Notes under the pieces: model-generated
Database searches by the model: none
Told to the model about the DNA's origin: nothing
The model's input: only the letters and a program-made list of their open reading frames with translations
Part shown: piece by piece, positions 62,795-64,000 of the stretch
Layout: the number at the start of each line of letters is the position of its first letter
How positions within the stretch are numbered: the first letter of the stretch is position 1
Position numbers and translations under genes: made by a program
Assembly (NCBI RefSeq): GCF_026341775.1
Contig: NZ_JAPEOB010000003.1
Span: forward strand, 372,001 to 436,000
Reading direction: 5' to 3'
DNA: 64,000 nucleotides
From: Streptomyces sp. NBC_00654
GTDB lineage: Bacteria; Actinomycetota; Actinomycetes; Streptomycetales; Streptomycetaceae

Positions 62795-64000
62795 GTGTCG
62801 TGTCCTCCTGGTCGGGTTCCCGCGCTTCGGAATCGGCGCCGCCCGGACGTTCCCCGGCCGGGCGGGCCACGACGCGCGCGCCGCTGCCGGGCAGCGCGGC
62901 CGGATGGACGGAGGCCGGGGCCGGGCGCGGAGCCACGGGGGCACGCGCCGGCACGGGCAGCGGAGGGCGCTCCGTCGAACCGGGCTGGCTCGGTACGGAC
63001 ACCAGCCGGTGTCCGCCGCCGGGCACCGGCGCCGTACCGGCGCGGTCACGGCTCTCCCGGTTGCGCCGCGAGTCCTCCGGCTCCAGTGGTATCGGCGAAC
63101 CGCGCAGCGGCTCGTCCGCGGTGCGCGGCAGCGTCAGCCGGAACTGCGAGCCGCCGCCCGGCTCGCCCCAGGCCTGCAGCCAGCCGCCGTGCAGCCGGGC
63201 GTCCTCGACGGCGATCGACAGCCCCAGACCCGTACCGCCGGTCGTCCGGGCCCGCGCCGGGTCGGCGCGCCAGAACCGGTTGAAGACCCGGGTCGCCTCG
63301 CCGGGCTTGAGCCCCACGCCGTAGTCCCGGACCGCCACGGCGACGGCGCCCTGAGCCGCGCCCATCCGCACGACGACGTCCCGGCCCTCACCGTGCTCGA
63401 CGGCGTTGACCACGAGATTGCGCAGTACGCGCTCGACGCGCCGGGCGTCGGCCTCAGCGATCACCGGCTGCTCGTCGCCGACGACCCTGATCCGGGTGCC
63501 CTTGCGCTCGGCGAGTGGTTCGGCGCCGCCGATGACCCGCCGTACGACCGACCGCAGATCTATCGGCTCGGCCTCCAGGGCCGCCGCGCCCGCGTCGAAC
63601 CTGCTGATCTCCAGCAGGTCGGAGAGCAGCGACTCGAAGCGGTCGAGCTGGTCCCCGAGCAGTTCGGCGGAGCGTGCGGTGACGGGGTCGAAGTCCGCGC
63701 GCGCCTCATGGATGACATCGGCGGCCATGCGCACGGTCGTCAACGGGGTCCGCAGCTCGTGCGAGACGTCCGAGACGAACCGCCGCTGCATCCGGGAGAG
63801 CTCCTCCAGCTGCTGGATCTTCAGCTGGAGGTTCTGCGCCATCTTGTTGAAGGCCTCACCGAGCCGGGCGATGTCGTCCTCGCCGGTGACCTTCATCCGT
63901 TCCTGGAGCCGGCCGGCGGAGAGCCGCTCGACGATACCGGCGGCCATCCGCACCGGCGTGACGACCTGCCGCACCACGAACCAGGCGATGGCGCCGAGCA
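62784..64000 (-). CDS. mtrB: Sensor histidine kinase MtrB, C-terminal part (cut by window edge)
   Basis: About 405 codons are present; the N-terminus and mtrA lie beyond 64000. The end of the second membrane helix is seen (LGAIAWFVVRQVVTPVRMAA), then a HAMP domain. Next come the phosphoacceptor helix with RRFVSDVSHELRTPLTTV (His in SHELRTP) and the HATPase_c domain (LRNLVVNAVEHGEG, ARTTGGTGLGLSIA). A Pro/Arg-rich C-terminal tail of about 100 residues follows, and mtrB overlaps lpqB by 11 bp. MtrB phosphorylates MtrA in response to wall or osmotic signals. Confidence 0.95.
   Translation of the reverse strand, partial: LGAIAWFVVRQVVTPVRMAAGIVERLSAGRLQERMKVTGEDDIARLGEAFNKMAQNLQLKIQQLEELSRMQRRFVSDVSHELRTPLTTVRMAADVIHEARADFDPVTARSAELLGDQLDRFESLLSDLLEISRFDAGAAALEAEPIDLRSVVRRVIGGAEPLAERKGTRIRVVGDEQPVIAEADARRVERVLRNLVVNAVEHGEGRDVVVRMGAAQGAVAVAVRDYGVGLKPGEATRVFNRFWRADPARARTTGGTGLGLSIAVEDARLHGGWLQAWGEPGGGSQFRLTLPRTADEPLRGSPIPLEPEDSRRNRESRDRAGTAPVPGGGHRLVSVPSQPGSTERPPLPVPARAPVAPRPAPASVHPAALPGSGARVVARPAGERPGGADSEAREPDQEDTTRGH

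Overview
The window is high-GC actinobacterial DNA, almost certainly a Streptomyces chromosome. GTG and TTG starts, the tmRNA type, pkaA/pkaB, ftsEX, NAD-glutamate dehydrogenase, secA and the mtrB-lpqB-comF-hpf block occur in the order I recall for one arm of the Streptomyces coelicolor chromosome (about SCO2957 to SCO3012). That synteny is from memory and was not checked. The right part of the window is core housekeeping. The variable parts are 2.8-5.8 kb and 24-44.6 kb.

Layout. 0-2.8 kb: the start of an ABATE/CGNR-type regulator, two convergent GNAT acetyltransferases and an NnaR-type uroporphyrinogen-III synthase/winged-helix protein. 2.8-5.7 kb: a scarred segment with a probable narK C-terminal relic, a LysR/MFS divergent pair and a frameshifted ABC ATPase relic carrying a 40-bp perfect palindrome. 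5.7-9.7 kb: ssrA (tmRNA), smpB, an S41/PDZ peptidase, ftsX and ftsE, all on the minus strand. 9.9-11.3 kb: a small zinc-ribbon membrane protein and a sortase-anchored (LAETG) protein built of about 30 Gly-Gly-Ala-Asp repeats. 11.6-20 kb: prfB, two membrane-anchored Ser/Thr kinases (pkaB, pkaA) and a divergent FHA-FtsK/EccC-like ATPase. 20.2-23.9 kb: a carbohydrate ABC importer (binding protein plus two permeases, no ATPase, as expected where a shared MsiK-type ATPase is used). One permease carries an extra extracytoplasmic domain.

24-44.6 kb is the most distinctive region. It holds a cell-wall glycopolymer locus with five large two-domain proteins (family-2 glycosyltransferase plus TagF-like glycerophosphotransferase), one GT4 glycosyltransferase, two SAM methyltransferases, a TetR regulator and a TagG/TagH-type ABC exporter. 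One TagF-like protein has a GT2 domain that has lost its usual DDGS and DxD motifs, and another carries a tandem-repeat expansion inside its GT2 domain. A teichoic-acid-like, methylated phosphopolymer is the most economical reading. Its exact chemistry cannot be read from the sequence.

44.6-64 kb: large NAD-dependent glutamate dehydrogenase, DJ-1/PfpI protein, HAD hydrolase, DUF6912-type protein, Rv3235-type protein, secA, GNAT acetyltransferase, YcaQ-like winged-helix protein, an orphan LuxR-type response regulator, long-form hibernation factor, ComF, lpqB and the 3' part of mtrB (cut by the window edge). Convergent pairs are separated by strong perfect hairpins. No rRNA, tRNA, CRISPR array or intact transposase was seen.
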